A DNA stretch of 64,000 nt from the NCBI GenBank assembly GCA_963643225.1, contig CAVIIX010000003.1, positions 1-64,000 on the forward strand. The letters run 5' to 3'. Below the pieces are notes generated by a model. That model saw nothing but the letters and a program-made list of their open reading frames with translations. It was not told the DNA's origin and did not search any database. This DNA comes from UBA1258 sp963643225. GTDB lineage: Bacteria; Bacillota; Clostridia; Lachnospirales; Lachnospiraceae. The position numbers were made by a program, and so were the translations under genes. This document shows positions 18,494 to 27,276 of the stretch, piece by piece. Position 1 is the first letter of the stretch; every line of letters starts with the position of its first letter.

Positions 18494-19384
18494 TTAAACC
18501 TCACTTACTCTGTAGGTCACTTCTTTTCCAAAGCCCCAGATGCCGATGGCGTCTGGCCCTATAGAGGCTCCGATAATGGGACCTATATAAACAGTCACAA
18601 TACCCTTACATTTAATCTTTTCGTTAATCATATCCTTTAAGGTTGAAAGCTCTTCTTTGCTGCAGTCTGCATGGGCAAGGTAAATGTACTGGCTCTCCGG
18701 GTTTTCAATTGTTTCAGCCAAAGAAGCAACTAATTCATTAAAAGAGCCCATTCTGCCCTTTGCCTTTTTAACGGGCACCTGCTCGCCGTCTGCATCTGAA
18801 ATAAGCACAGGCTTTACACCCATTAAATTGCCAAAGAAGGCCTTTGTAGCCTTTACTCTTCCGGCGCGCTTAAGAGCATCTAAAGAATGCACCGTTACAT
18901 ACTGATTTACGTTATTGCGTTTTTCTTTAACGGTTTCAACGATTTCTTCAAAGGACTTACCCTCTTTATTAAGTTCTGATGCCAAAATTCCAAGCATGCC
19001 TTCACCGATTGAAGCATTTAAAGAATCTATACATTCGATTTTTCTGTCAGGGTATTCCTTTAAAATTTCTTTTGCCGTTACAAAGCCGGTATTAACGGAG
19101 CCTGACTGCTTAGTGGAGCAGCCTATGTAAATAATGTCAAAGCCCTTTTCTAAATAGAATCTGAAAATTCTGTCAAATTCCGAGGCCGGCACCTGTGTGG
19201 TGGTGACTCTGTTGCCGGCACGCATAATGTCATATAAAGCCTTAGGCTCGTAAAATTCCCAGGTCAGGGAAGCGCTTGTTTCTTTTCCCTCATAAACCGT
19301 GTTCATGCGGGCATAATCAATGTCGTACCGTGTCAGTAATTCCCCGCTTAAATCAGAGCAGGAATCTGTCAAAATCTTAATCAT
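18494..19384 (-). CDS. DegV-family fatty acid-binding protein (FakB-like)
   Basis: 296 residues, normal for DegV. Landmarks are the N-terminal ILTDSCSDLSGELL, the TTTQVPASEF segment (equivalent of the TSQPS block) and IGCSTKQSGSVNTGF, which contributes the Ser that contacts the fatty-acid carboxylate in FakB proteins, plus a C-terminal glycine-rich region (GPIIGASIGPDAIGI). The start ATG at 19384 follows GGAGGAG by four bases; a longer frame upstream has no ribosome-binding site and reads through the leader. First gene of a DegV-FakA-PlsY unit. It would present bound fatty acid to FakA for phosphorylation. Confidence 0.88.
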   Translation of the reverse strand: MIKILTDSCSDLSGELLTRYDIDYARMNTVYEGKETSASLTWEFYEPKALYDIMRAGNRVTTTQVPASEFDRIFRFYLEKGFDIIYIGCSTKQSGSVNTGFVTAKEILKEYPDRKIECIDSLNASIGEGMLGILASELNKEGKSFEEIVETVKEKRNNVNQYVTVHSLDALKRAGRVKATKAFFGNLMGVKPVLISDADGEQVPVKKAKGRMGSFNELVASLAETIENPESQYIYLAHADCSKEELSTLKDMINEKIKCKGIVTVYIGPIIGASIGPDAIGIWGFGKEVTYRVSEV

Positions 19385-19461
19385 TTTTCTCCTCCATAAA
19401 CCACTTTTTACAAAAAATTCTGTTGAAATTTTAAATTTTTTACAGCAAAAGAAAAATGTAC

Positions 19462-19496
19462 AAAAAAAGCTCCCTGCACAAAATTTGTGCAAGGAG
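19462..19496 (-). terminator. intrinsic terminator of the TAXI-TRAP operon
   Basis: A 13-14 base stem (GCTCCTTGCACAAA / TTTGTGCAGGGAGC with one mismatch) is followed on the minus strand by seven T residues, 17 bases after the permease stop codon. Confidence 0.9.
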
Positions 19497-19512
19497 CAGG
19501 ATTTGTTAAATA

Positions 19513-21528
19513 TTAAGCTGCAGCTTTTCCTTTCTTAACTGCCATGTAATCCGTGATACATACAAAGCCCATTAAGATAAGTCCAATTATGTCAGTTACT
19601 GTACCGGGGATAAGGAGTGTTAAACCACCGATAATGATAAGGATTCTAAATATCCAGTTCATAGGCTTGAATACGTAACCTCCAATGCCTGCTGCCACAC
19701 TGAAAATACCAAGTAAAGCAGTAATGCAAATCGTAACTACTTCAAAGGGAGTAGTGTCTATAAAGAGCATTGCGGGGCTGTAAGCAAATATGTAAGGTAC
19801 AATGAAGGCCGCAATTGCAAGACGTGTTGCAATAATACCTGTCTTCATGGGATTAGATTTTGCTATAGCGGAGCCTGCATAGGCTGCAAGAGCAACCGGA
19901 GGCGTAATATCTGCCACAATACCGAAATAGAATACAAAGAAGTGGGCTGCTATTGCAGGGAAGCCTAACTGAATTAAGATAGGAGCGCAGGTGGAAGCCA
20001 TGATACAGTAATTGGCTGTAGTGGGAACACCCATTCCCAAAATAATACAGCATATCATTGTAAGCAATAAGCCGATAATGGTAGCATTGCCTGCAATTGA
20101 TACGATGGCGTTAATCATAATGGAAGCAAGACCTGTAACTGTGATACAGCCAGCAATCATACCTGCCATTGCACAGGCAACTGCAACAGTGATGGCACCC
20201 TTTGCTCCTGCGTGAAGAGCATCAACAGTGTTAAAGAAGGTAGCCTTACATACGTCAGCAAATACCTTGCCAAAGCCCTCGTCTTTTCTTTCGCTATACG
20301 TTACGGCAAGTAAATTGATAAAACCGATAATTAAAGCTGCGATAATTGAAAGTGCAGCTGAGGAAGCCATTGTGCGGACACCGGAAGAAACAAGCCATAC
20401 CAAAAGCACAAGGGGAAGGATAAGGTAACAATTTTTACCTAAATATTTCCACTTTGGAAGATCCTTCTTTGAAAGACCTTTTAAGCCAAGCTTTTTGGCC
20501 TCTAAATGAACCGCAATAAAAATACCTGTAAAGTATAAAACTGCTGGTAAAATAGCTTTAACTGCAACCTGTGAATATGGAATACCGATGTATTCTGCCA
20601 TTAAGAAGGCTGCGGCACCCATAATAGGTGGCATAATCTGACCGCCTGTAGAAGCTGCTGCTTCAACGGCGCCTGCAAATTCCGGCTTGTAGCCTGTCTT
20701 TTTCATCATGGGGATTGTAACGGAGCCTGTGGTAACGGTGTTACCGACAGAGGAACCTGATACCATTCCACAGAGAGCTGAAGAAATAACAGCTACCTTG
20801 GCAGGGCCGCCTGAGGACCAGCCTGCAAGTCTGTTTGCAAAGGAAATGAAAAAGTTCGCAATACCGGTTCTTTCCAAAAAGGCACCGAAAATAATGAACA
20901 GCACAATGTAGGTATAGCATACATTTGTGGGTGTACCGATGATACCGTTTGTGGAATAGAAAAGCTTATTGATAATGGTACGAAGAGCTTTATAGAAGTT
21001 TGCACCAAAGGAAAGCTGATTAACAAAGGCATAAATCAATAATGCACCGAGTACTATTAAAATAGGCACACCTACGCATCTTCTGCACAGCTCTATCATA
21101 ATCAAGATAGCTACAACGCCGATGATGACCTGTAAGGGTCCGATGCTTGAATTAGCCTGCATTTTAATGATGTCATATGCATTAAAGGCGAAATAGAAGA
21201 AACAACCTGAGCCTACGATCATTAAAATCCAGTCATACCATGGCATTTTGTTTGGCTTAACGTTTTTCTTGGAAGCAGGATAGGTTAAGTATCCGAAAAT
21301 TGTGATAAATCCAAGGAAAAGTGAAAGTCTTGTTTCGGGTAATGCGGTTGAAAACAAGGTCATGTAAATGCAGTAAACAGAAAATAAAGACATTAATGCA
21401 ATTACGATAATCTTAGGAACGCCTTCCCAGACACGGGTGTTTGATTCCTTATCATACTTTTTCATGATGTCGTCAATTTCTGCCTGGGATGTTGTTTCAA
21501 CCGAAGACATTTTAATTTCATCGCTCAT
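19513..21528 (-). CDS. TRAP transporter fused permease (4TM + 12TM type)
   Basis: 671 residues with roughly 16-18 hydrophobic segments. The first part (about 40-150) corresponds to the small DctQ-like subunit and the rest to the large DctM-like subunit, with GGQIMPPIMGAAAFLM and the paired GMGVPTTANYCIMAS motif, typical of the fused permeases that pair with TAXI receptors. It uses an ion gradient to drive uptake of an anionic solute, often a carboxylate. The GTG at 21537 lies in the ribosome-binding site; the ATG at 21528 follows AAGGAG by eight bases. The TAXI receptor gene is directly upstream. Confidence 0.93.
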   Translation of the reverse strand: MSDEIKMSSVETTSQAEIDDIMKKYDKESNTRVWEGVPKIIVIALMSLFSVYCIYMTLFSTALPETRLSLFLGFITIFGYLTYPASKKNVKPNKMPWYDWILMIVGSGCFFYFAFNAYDIIKMQANSSIGPLQVIIGVVAILIMIELCRRCVGVPILIVLGALLIYAFVNQLSFGANFYKALRTIINKLFYSTNGIIGTPTNVCYTYIVLFIIFGAFLERTGIANFFISFANRLAGWSSGGPAKVAVISSALCGMVSGSSVGNTVTTGSVTIPMMKKTGYKPEFAGAVEAAASTGGQIMPPIMGAAAFLMAEYIGIPYSQVAVKAILPAVLYFTGIFIAVHLEAKKLGLKGLSKKDLPKWKYLGKNCYLILPLVLLVWLVSSGVRTMASSAALSIIAALIIGFINLLAVTYSERKDEGFGKVFADVCKATFFNTVDALHAGAKGAITVAVACAMAGMIAGCITVTGLASIMINAIVSIAGNATIIGLLLTMICCIILGMGVPTTANYCIMASTCAPILIQLGFPAIAAHFFVFYFGIVADITPPVALAAYAGSAIAKSNPMKTGIIATRLAIAAFIVPYIFAYSPAMLFIDTTPFEVVTICITALLGIFSVAAGIGGYVFKPMNWIFRILIIIGGLTLLIPGTVTDIIGLILMGFVCITDYMAVKKGKAAA

Positions 21529-21571
21529 GTGTATCACTCCTTATTACTTAAATTACTGAAATATGCTTAAA

Positions 21572-21603
21572 ATGAGCGGGTCTCCCTACGGAAATCCGCT
21601 CAT
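21572..21603. terminator. intercistronic hairpin between TAXI receptor and TRAP permease
   Basis: ATGAGCGG and CCGCTCAT form an 8-base stem with a 16-base loop between the two genes. On the minus strand only TTTT follows; the opposite strand has the longer T tract. It could reduce permease expression relative to the receptor or protect the receptor mRNA end. Confidence 0.45.
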
Positions 21604-21648
21604 CTTTTTTGCTTATTTCTCGCGTAACTATTTTAACCTATTTTCAGG

Positions 21649-22596
21649 TTATTTTACAACTGTAAATCCTTTTTCTTCAAAATACTTGGCAGCACCTGCG
21701 TGATAAGGAACTGAAGTAATGGAAGCACCATATTCAAGGTTGATTTCAGCATATTTTGCATGGCTGTCTGTTAAAGAAGCTGCGTTTTCAAAAATATCCT
21801 TAACGAATGCATAGACAGCATCTTCCGATACGTCATTGCTGGCAAGTATAACAGCACCAACTGCTACTGTTGTAACATCTGAAGGCATTGAATAGGTGTC
21901 TGCAGGAATAACAACCTTTGTATAGTAGGGTGAAGAAGCAAGTAATGAATCAACGTGTTCATCATCTAAAGAAACAAGATAAACCTGCTTGGTGGTAGAA
22001 AGGTCAACAACTGCTGTTGTAGGAGCACCTGCAACAATGAAAGCCGCATCAATCTTACCATCCTTTAAAGCGTCAGCTGAATCGCCGAAGGACTGGTAGG
22101 TAGGCTCGATGTCTGCTTCTGTCAAGCCGTAAGCACCGAGTACGTCAAGAGCGTTAAAGTAAACGCCTGAACCTGCAGCGCCGATTGAAACCTTCTTACC
22201 CTTAAGGTCAGCTACTGTCTTGATGTTTTCATCAAGAGTAACAATCTGAACCTGCTCGGTGTAAAGGGCTGCTACTGTTGAAAAGTTTGTGATTGCTGTG
22301 TCAAAAAGGTTTGTGCCGTTATAAGCATAGGCCATAACGTCTGACTGACAGAAAGCTAATTCAGCATTCCCTTCCTTAAGCTCGTTAATGTTTGACTGAG
22401 AGCCGTTTCCAACTAAACCTGTAACCTTAATGCCTGCATTGTTTGTTGCATGCTGGGCAATAACTGAACCGAATGCATAATATGTGCCGGATTCGCCACC
22501 TGTTACAAAACGAAGGTTAGCGCCTGATGAGCTTCCGCATGCTGTAAGGGATAAGGCCATTGCAGCTGCAAGAACTACTGATAAAAATTTCTTCAT
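21649..22596 (-). CDS. TAXI-family TRAP transporter solute-binding lipoprotein
   Basis: 315 residues. A lipoprotein signal (KKFLSVVLAAAMALSLTAC) places the lipidated Cys at residue 20. The mature part begins LRFVTGGESGTYYAFGSVIA, the hallmark of TAXI receptors, followed by LKEGNAELAFCQSDVMAYAY and LKGKKVSIGAAGSGVYFNA. It captures the substrate outside the membrane and delivers it to the fused TRAP permease encoded next. Substrate unknown. The ATG at 22596 has GGAGGA upstream; an earlier in-frame ATG is part of that site. Confidence 0.93.
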   Translation of the reverse strand: MKKFLSVVLAAAMALSLTACGSSSGANLRFVTGGESGTYYAFGSVIAQHATNNAGIKVTGLVGNGSQSNINELKEGNAELAFCQSDVMAYAYNGTNLFDTAITNFSTVAALYTEQVQIVTLDENIKTVADLKGKKVSIGAAGSGVYFNALDVLGAYGLTEADIEPTYQSFGDSADALKDGKIDAAFIVAGAPTTAVVDLSTTKQVYLVSLDDEHVDSLLASSPYYTKVVIPADTYSMPSDVTTVAVGAVILASNDVSEDAVYAFVKDIFENAASLTDSHAKYAEINLEYGASITSVPYHAGAAKYFEEKGFTVVK

Positions 22597-22683
22597 AATT
22601 TCCTCCATTGGTTAAAGTACGATGATAACTGTATTTTTGTATACAGCAATAGTTACTTTACCATATTTAACTTCAAATAGCAA

Positions 22684-22723
22684 CAAAAAAATGCGTTTCT
22701 TACTTAATTTTAAGAAACGCATT
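22684..22723 (-). terminator. intrinsic terminator of the opp operon
   Basis: A perfect 13-base stem (AATGCGTTTCTTA / TAAGAAACGCATT) with an 8-base loop is followed on the minus strand by a T tract, 25 bases after the small membrane protein gene. The other strand also has a T-poor/A-rich flank of similar shape. Confidence 0.88.
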
Positions 22724-22748
22724 AAAAAAACATTTTGATTGTCAAAAA

Positions 22749-23015
22749 TCACTTTAACCATACAAATACACAAAAGAGAATAAAGGCAGTAAATGCAAGC
22801 GCAAATACCAAGGCCACTAAAAGTGCAGCCTTCAAAACACCTCTCATAACGGCGAAAGTTTCTTTTGCCGTAAGATGGTCTCCATTACCCTTTATTTTAG
22901 AGGCCTTTGGAATTTCGTCACGCCTAGGGTTGTACCATGGCATGCCCTCAACGTTCATATTTGCAATTGTACGTCCGTCATCTATGTAGGTGACTTTTTC
23001 TTTATGCTTCTTCAT
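22749..23015 (-). CDS. small single-pass membrane protein of the opp operon
   Basis: 88 residues, not recognised. The N-terminal 60 residues are polar and basic (KKHKEKVTYIDDGRT, then PWYNPRRDEIPKAS), and residues 61-86 form one strongly hydrophobic segment, so a tail-anchored cytoplasmic domain is likely. The start overlaps the last 14 bases of oppF, which indicates translational coupling, and the terminator at 22684-22723 closes the unit behind it. It might be an accessory factor of the transporter, but nothing in the sequence proves that. A plus-strand frame over the same region is a shadow. Confidence 0.7.
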   Translation of the reverse strand: MKKHKEKVTYIDDGRTIANMNVEGMPWYNPRRDEIPKASKIKGNGDHLTAKETFAVMRGVLKAALLVALVFALAFTAFILFCVFVWLK

Positions 23016-24030
23016 TTTTATCGTATAAGTGGCAGGCTACATAGTGGCCTGGCTTAATTTCCTTATATTCAGGTGCAACGCTCTTACACTTTTCCATGCA
23101 CTTACTGCAACGAGTGTGGAATTTACAGCCTGAAGGAGGATTGGCAGGGGACGGAATGGAGCCTTCCAAAATAATTCTGTCCATTTTGTAGTTAGGATCT
23201 GGCACCGGAATAGCCGAAAAAAGTGCCTCGGTGTAGGGATGCATGGGATTATTAAAAAGCTCGTCTGTCTCTGCATATTCCACCATGTTGCCAAGGTACA
23301 TAACTCCGACTGTATCTGAAATGTGTTCAACTACCGATAAGTCATGGGAAATGAACAGGTATGTTAAATTGAATTCCTTCTGTAATTCCTTTAAAAGGTT
23401 TATAATCTGTGCCTGAATTGATACGTCAAGAGCTGAAACAGGCTCGTCGCACACGATAAATTCAGGATTTAAGGCAAGGGCTCTTGCAATACAGATACGC
23501 TGGCGCTGTCCGCCTGAAAATTCGTGTGGGTAACGATCCTTGTGGTATTCCTGTAAGCCGCAGGCCTTCATTATTCTTGTGATATAATCGTCAAATTCCT
23601 CTTTTGGCACAATGCCGTGCTCTCTTACTGCTTCGCCGATAATTTCACCTACGGGAAGTCTGGGTGAAAGGCTTGAAAAGGGATCCTGGAAAATAATCTG
23701 AATCTGTGGACGGACTTTTCTTAATTCTTCCTTGTCCAAAGAAAATATGTCAACACCATTAATCAATACTTCGCCTTCTGTTTTGTCCTGAAGTCGTAAA
23801 ATCGTACGTCCAGTTGTGGACTTACCGCAGCCCGATTCTCCAACAAGCCCCATTGTGGTGCCACGCTTAATAGTGAAGGAAACGCCGTCAACCGCCTTTG
23901 TAAAAGCAATTCCTCTACCAAAAAAATCCTTCTTTATAGGAAAATATTTCTTTAAATTCTTAACTACCAGTACGTCATCTGTTTCCGCTGCAGGAGCGTT
24001 TTCAATTTCGTTCTTTAATTCTTCACTCAT
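23002..24030 (-). CDS. oppF: oligopeptide ABC transporter ATP-binding protein OppF
   Basis: 342 residues, one of two ATPases of an oligopeptide/dipeptide importer. Walker A is GESGCGKSTTG, the signature is FSGGQRQRICIARAL, Walker B ends in IVCDEPVSALD, and the C-terminal oligopeptide-specific extension has HTRCSKCMEKC cysteines (typical of Opp/Dpp ATPases, where they can bind an iron-sulfur cluster). The ATG follows the oppD stop codon directly, with the GGAGGAG site inside the oppD 3' end. Confidence 0.95.
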   Translation of the reverse strand: MSEELKNEIENAPAAETDDVLVVKNLKKYFPIKKDFFGRGIAFTKAVDGVSFTIKRGTTMGLVGESGCGKSTTGRTILRLQDKTEGEVLINGVDIFSLDKEELRKVRPQIQIIFQDPFSSLSPRLPVGEIIGEAVREHGIVPKEEFDDYITRIMKACGLQEYHKDRYPHEFSGGQRQRICIARALALNPEFIVCDEPVSALDVSIQAQIINLLKELQKEFNLTYLFISHDLSVVEHISDTVGVMYLGNMVEYAETDELFNNPMHPYTEALFSAIPVPDPNYKMDRIILEGSIPSPANPPSGCKFHTRCSKCMEKCKSVAPEYKEIKPGHYVACHLYDKNEEA

Positions 24031-25224
24031 TTATAGCTCCTCCACATTTACAGGATGAGGGTATCCTAACACTTTTCCTTCATCATAGAAGCGGTAGCAG
24101 GATACCACATGGGTTTCACTGATTTTGATTTCCGGAGGATAAATGCCGTAGCCGCCTTCCTTATCGTGACACTTTTCACAGCAGTACTCGCATCTGTCTC
24201 TGAAATAACAGTAATCAGGCATGTTGATTGGGTTAGGTACAAAACCGGGAATATTATAAAGCTCGTCTACCTTTTTACCTACAACCGGCTTTGACTTCAT
24301 AAGACCGATTGTATAAGGGTGACAGGGGTTTTCAAATATTTCTTTTGCAGTACCTTTTTCAATTACACGGCCTGCATACATTACTACAACGTAGTCTGCC
24401 ATGTTGGCTACAACGCCAAGATCGTGAGTAATAAGCATAATCGATGAATTAATCTTGTCCTTAAGGCCCTTAAGCAGGTCAAGAATCTGCGCCTGAATTG
24501 TAACATCAAGGGCTGTTGTAGGTTCATCTGCAATAATAAGCTCTGGGTTGCAGGCAAGAGCGATGGCAATCATGACTCTCTGTCTCATACCGCCTGATAG
24601 TTCGTGAGGATACATTTCGTAAACGCCCTCTTTATTGGCAATTCCTACAAGGTCAAGCAGCTTTAGAGTACGCGCCTTAACCTCTTCCTTATTCATGTCT
24701 TTGTAGTGAAGCGTAATTACCTCGTTTACCTGCTCGCCGATTTTGAATACAGGATTAAGGCTGGTCATGGGCTCCTGGAAAATCATGGACATTTTGTTGC
24801 CGCGTAACTGCTGCATCACTTCCGTGGGGGCCTTTACGATGTTGATTGCTTCTCCTTCAGAGCCTAAATTTAATCGGATCTGGCCGCCTACGGTCTGACC
24901 GGAGGGGCGCTGTAATAACTGCATAAGTGAAAGGCTTGTAACAGACTTACCGCAGCCAGACTCACCCACGATACCAACGGTTGAGCGCTTTGGTACGTCA
25001 AAGGAAATTCCGTCAACAGCCTTTACAACACCGATATCCGTAAAGAAATAGGAGCATACGTTGTCAAATTCAACTACGTTGTTGTCGTCACGCATATTGG
25101 TGGTGTAAACGGATTCGTTTACGTGTTTTCTCTTATGTTCTTTTTCAAGCTTTCTTGTAATCCTTCGATTACGTCTTGTAATTTTTGCTGTTTCTCTGTT
25201 TGAAATATAATTCTTTTTAGCCAT
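24031..25224 (-). CDS. oppD: oligopeptide ABC transporter ATP-binding protein OppD
   Basis: 397 residues. A basic N-terminal extension of about 45 residues precedes the ATPase domain. Walker A is GESGCGKSVTS, signature LSGGMRQRVMIAIAL, Walker B LIIADEPTTALD. The C-terminal extension has a cysteine-rich block (CYFRDRCEYCCEKC) as in other Opp/Dpp ATPases. The basic N-terminal extension is longer than in model OppD proteins. A GGAGGG site lies nine bases upstream of ATG. Confidence 0.94.
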   Translation of the reverse strand: MAKKNYISNRETAKITRRNRRITRKLEKEHKRKHVNESVYTTNMRDDNNVVEFDNVCSYFFTDIGVVKAVDGISFDVPKRSTVGIVGESGCGKSVTSLSLMQLLQRPSGQTVGGQIRLNLGSEGEAINIVKAPTEVMQQLRGNKMSMIFQEPMTSLNPVFKIGEQVNEVITLHYKDMNKEEVKARTLKLLDLVGIANKEGVYEMYPHELSGGMRQRVMIAIALACNPELIIADEPTTALDVTIQAQILDLLKGLKDKINSSIMLITHDLGVVANMADYVVVMYAGRVIEKGTAKEIFENPCHPYTIGLMKSKPVVGKKVDELYNIPGFVPNPINMPDYCYFRDRCEYCCEKCHDKEGGYGIYPPEIKISETHVVSCYRFYDEGKVLGYPHPVNVEEL

Positions 25225-25236
25225 TTTCGAACCCTC

Positions 25237-27264
25237 CTATCGTTTCATCTTAGGGTCGAAGGCATCTCTTAAGCCATCGCCAACAAAGTTAAATGCTACA
25301 ACAGTAAGACAGATTAAAAGCCCTACCGGCACCCAGATATAGGTATAAGCCTTCATGGCTTCTGCCGTAGATACCGAGTTAATCATTGTCCCCCAGGTAG
25401 CTAAGGGGTGCTTAACACCGAGTCCTAAGAAGGAAAGGGTGGATTCTGTCAGAATAATACTGCCTAGGCCTGATGTGGCGGTAACGATAAGCTGAGGCAT
25501 AACATTTGGTACAAGATGCTTGAAAATACGACGCTTTGTGCGAAGACCAATAGCCTCTGCCGCCACCATAAATTCCTGCTCTCTTAAAGAAAGAATCTGT
25601 CCACGTACCAAACGAGCAACACCGGCCCAGCCCAAAACACCAAGCACCGCCATAAGCCACATTACACGGGTGTAGGGCTTAAGCTTTAAGGCATCAAAAA
25701 GGGCACCTAAAATAATCAGGATAGGCATTGTTGGTATACAGTAGAAAATATCTACCATACGCATGATAAGGTTATCAATAAAGCCGCCAAAGAAACCTGC
25801 AACGCCACCCATAATTACACCTAAAACAGTCTCAAGTATAATTACTACGAAAGCAACCAGCAAGGATACGCGGCCGCCGTACATCATTCTTGCAAATACG
25901 TCCATACCATCGCCATCGGTGCCTGCAATATGCTCTTTTGAAGGAAGGGCAAAGGTATCGATCAAATAAACAACCTGCAAAACGGTAAGTGTATAGGAGC
26001 CGTTTTTATTGGTAATAGAAACCTCTCTTTCTTCTTCGATTAAGTTGCCGTTTTCATCGTAGGTATAGGCACCGTTTTCATCAACCTGTGCAATCTGCCA
26101 GGTAAAGGATGAAGTCTTAGAGCCTTTAGAGTCCATGTCATCAATTACTTCTCTTACCGCTTCCTTAAAGGCATAGCTTAAATCGTCTTCACCAGAATAA
26201 CGTCTGATAACAAGGTCTGAAATAGCAGAAACCTTAGCATTTGCACTGTTGTAAATTATGATTGCATCTTCTTCAGTCTTAACAGTATAGTCTGCTCCGT
26301 CAGCACTAAATTTACCTTCTGAAATAATCGCATCAATTGCAAGACGTTTAAATTCATCTGTAATGGTAAATTCTGCATCATAGGCATCGAATACAAGTGT
26401 TGTTAAAATAGCTATTTTTGTTTCGCCGGCAAGCTTATAAACACTTGTAACATCCCCTTTTGTTACAACGGAATATTTTGTGTTCTTAAATTCGAAGCTT
26501 CCGTTAGCGCCGGTTTCTGTTACTAACGCTTCGAAATCTTCACCAAGTGCCTTGCCTTCATACTGAGCGCCGGCACCTTCCTTGTTTATGGTGTAGGTTT
26601 TCTTTTCTTTAGCCAAAGAAAACCGTTCTCCGTTAACCTTAAATTCAGTCTTTCCTGAATCTATAGCCTTTGTAATGGCCGTTTCAAAGCCTTCGATTTC
26701 TTCAACGCCTGCTTCATAGGCAAGCTTTGAAAGAATAGGGTTGTAAGTAGCATATTTTGTTTCGCCGCTGATAGTGCATATTAAGGATTTATCGCTCATG
26801 TATAAGGAATAAATTTGGTCTGTATTTTCTTCAAGGCGGAAGCTGTTGCCTTCAGGATCTGACAAAAGAGCTTCTGTTAGGCCTGAAGACTTCATGTCTT
26901 TAATTGTAGCCGTTAAATTGTTTTTAACAAAATAGTGAATTTCAGGCGCGCCCTCTTCGTACAAAACGGAATAGTCGGTACGCTTTGAGGCCTGAGCATA
27001 ATCAATAACCGAATTATCGTATTTATAGAAAATCTGAGTCTGTCCGTATGGATAGAAAACAGGCACTATAAATGAAAAAATAAACATAAAAAGTAAAATG
27101 ACAGTACCGGCAATTGCAAGACGGTTTGTCACAAATCGCTTAAATACCATCTGTCCAGGGCTCAATACCTTGATACGCTCGGTAGAGTCAAGTGACATTT
27201 CATTTTCTTCTTTTACTCCGTTTAAATCTCGTTCTTTCAAAACTTCGTTAAAATTTTTACTCAT
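25237..27264 (-). CDS. oppC: oligopeptide ABC transporter permease OppC with large extracytoplasmic insert
   Basis: 675 residues against about 300 for ordinary OppC. Residues 1-45 are cytoplasmic, one membrane segment spans about 48-72, and a hydrophilic stretch of about 370 residues follows before the usual permease core resumes near residue 450 (HIAGTDGDGMDVFARMMYGG, then the EAA loop AEAIGLRTKRRIFKHLVPN, then LGVKHPLATWG). The insert contains alternating short beta-like units with repeated tyrosine/lysine-rich phrases (FKVNGERFSLAKEKKTYTI; FKNTKYSVVTKGDVTSVYKL; FSADGADYTVKTEEDAIIIY), so it is probably a set of divergent repeats outside the membrane. It may act as a docking or pre-binding module for the large OppA encoded in the same operon. 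Confidence 0.93.
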   Translation of the reverse strand: MSKNFNEVLKERDLNGVKEENEMSLDSTERIKVLSPGQMVFKRFVTNRLAIAGTVILLFMFIFSFIVPVFYPYGQTQIFYKYDNSVIDYAQASKRTDYSVLYEEGAPEIHYFVKNNLTATIKDMKSSGLTEALLSDPEGNSFRLEENTDQIYSLYMSDKSLICTISGETKYATYNPILSKLAYEAGVEEIEGFETAITKAIDSGKTEFKVNGERFSLAKEKKTYTINKEGAGAQYEGKALGEDFEALVTETGANGSFEFKNTKYSVVTKGDVTSVYKLAGETKIAILTTLVFDAYDAEFTITDEFKRLAIDAIISEGKFSADGADYTVKTEEDAIIIYNSANAKVSAISDLVIRRYSGEDDLSYAFKEAVREVIDDMDSKGSKTSSFTWQIAQVDENGAYTYDENGNLIEEEREVSITNKNGSYTLTVLQVVYLIDTFALPSKEHIAGTDGDGMDVFARMMYGGRVSLLVAFVVIILETVLGVIMGGVAGFFGGFIDNLIMRMVDIFYCIPTMPILIILGALFDALKLKPYTRVMWLMAVLGVLGWAGVARLVRGQILSLREQEFMVAAEAIGLRTKRRIFKHLVPNVMPQLIVTATSGLGSIILTESTLSFLGLGVKHPLATWGTMINSVSTAEAMKAYTYIWVPVGLLICLTVVAFNFVGDGLRDAFDPKMKR

Positions 27265-27276
27265 GACGCACCCCCT

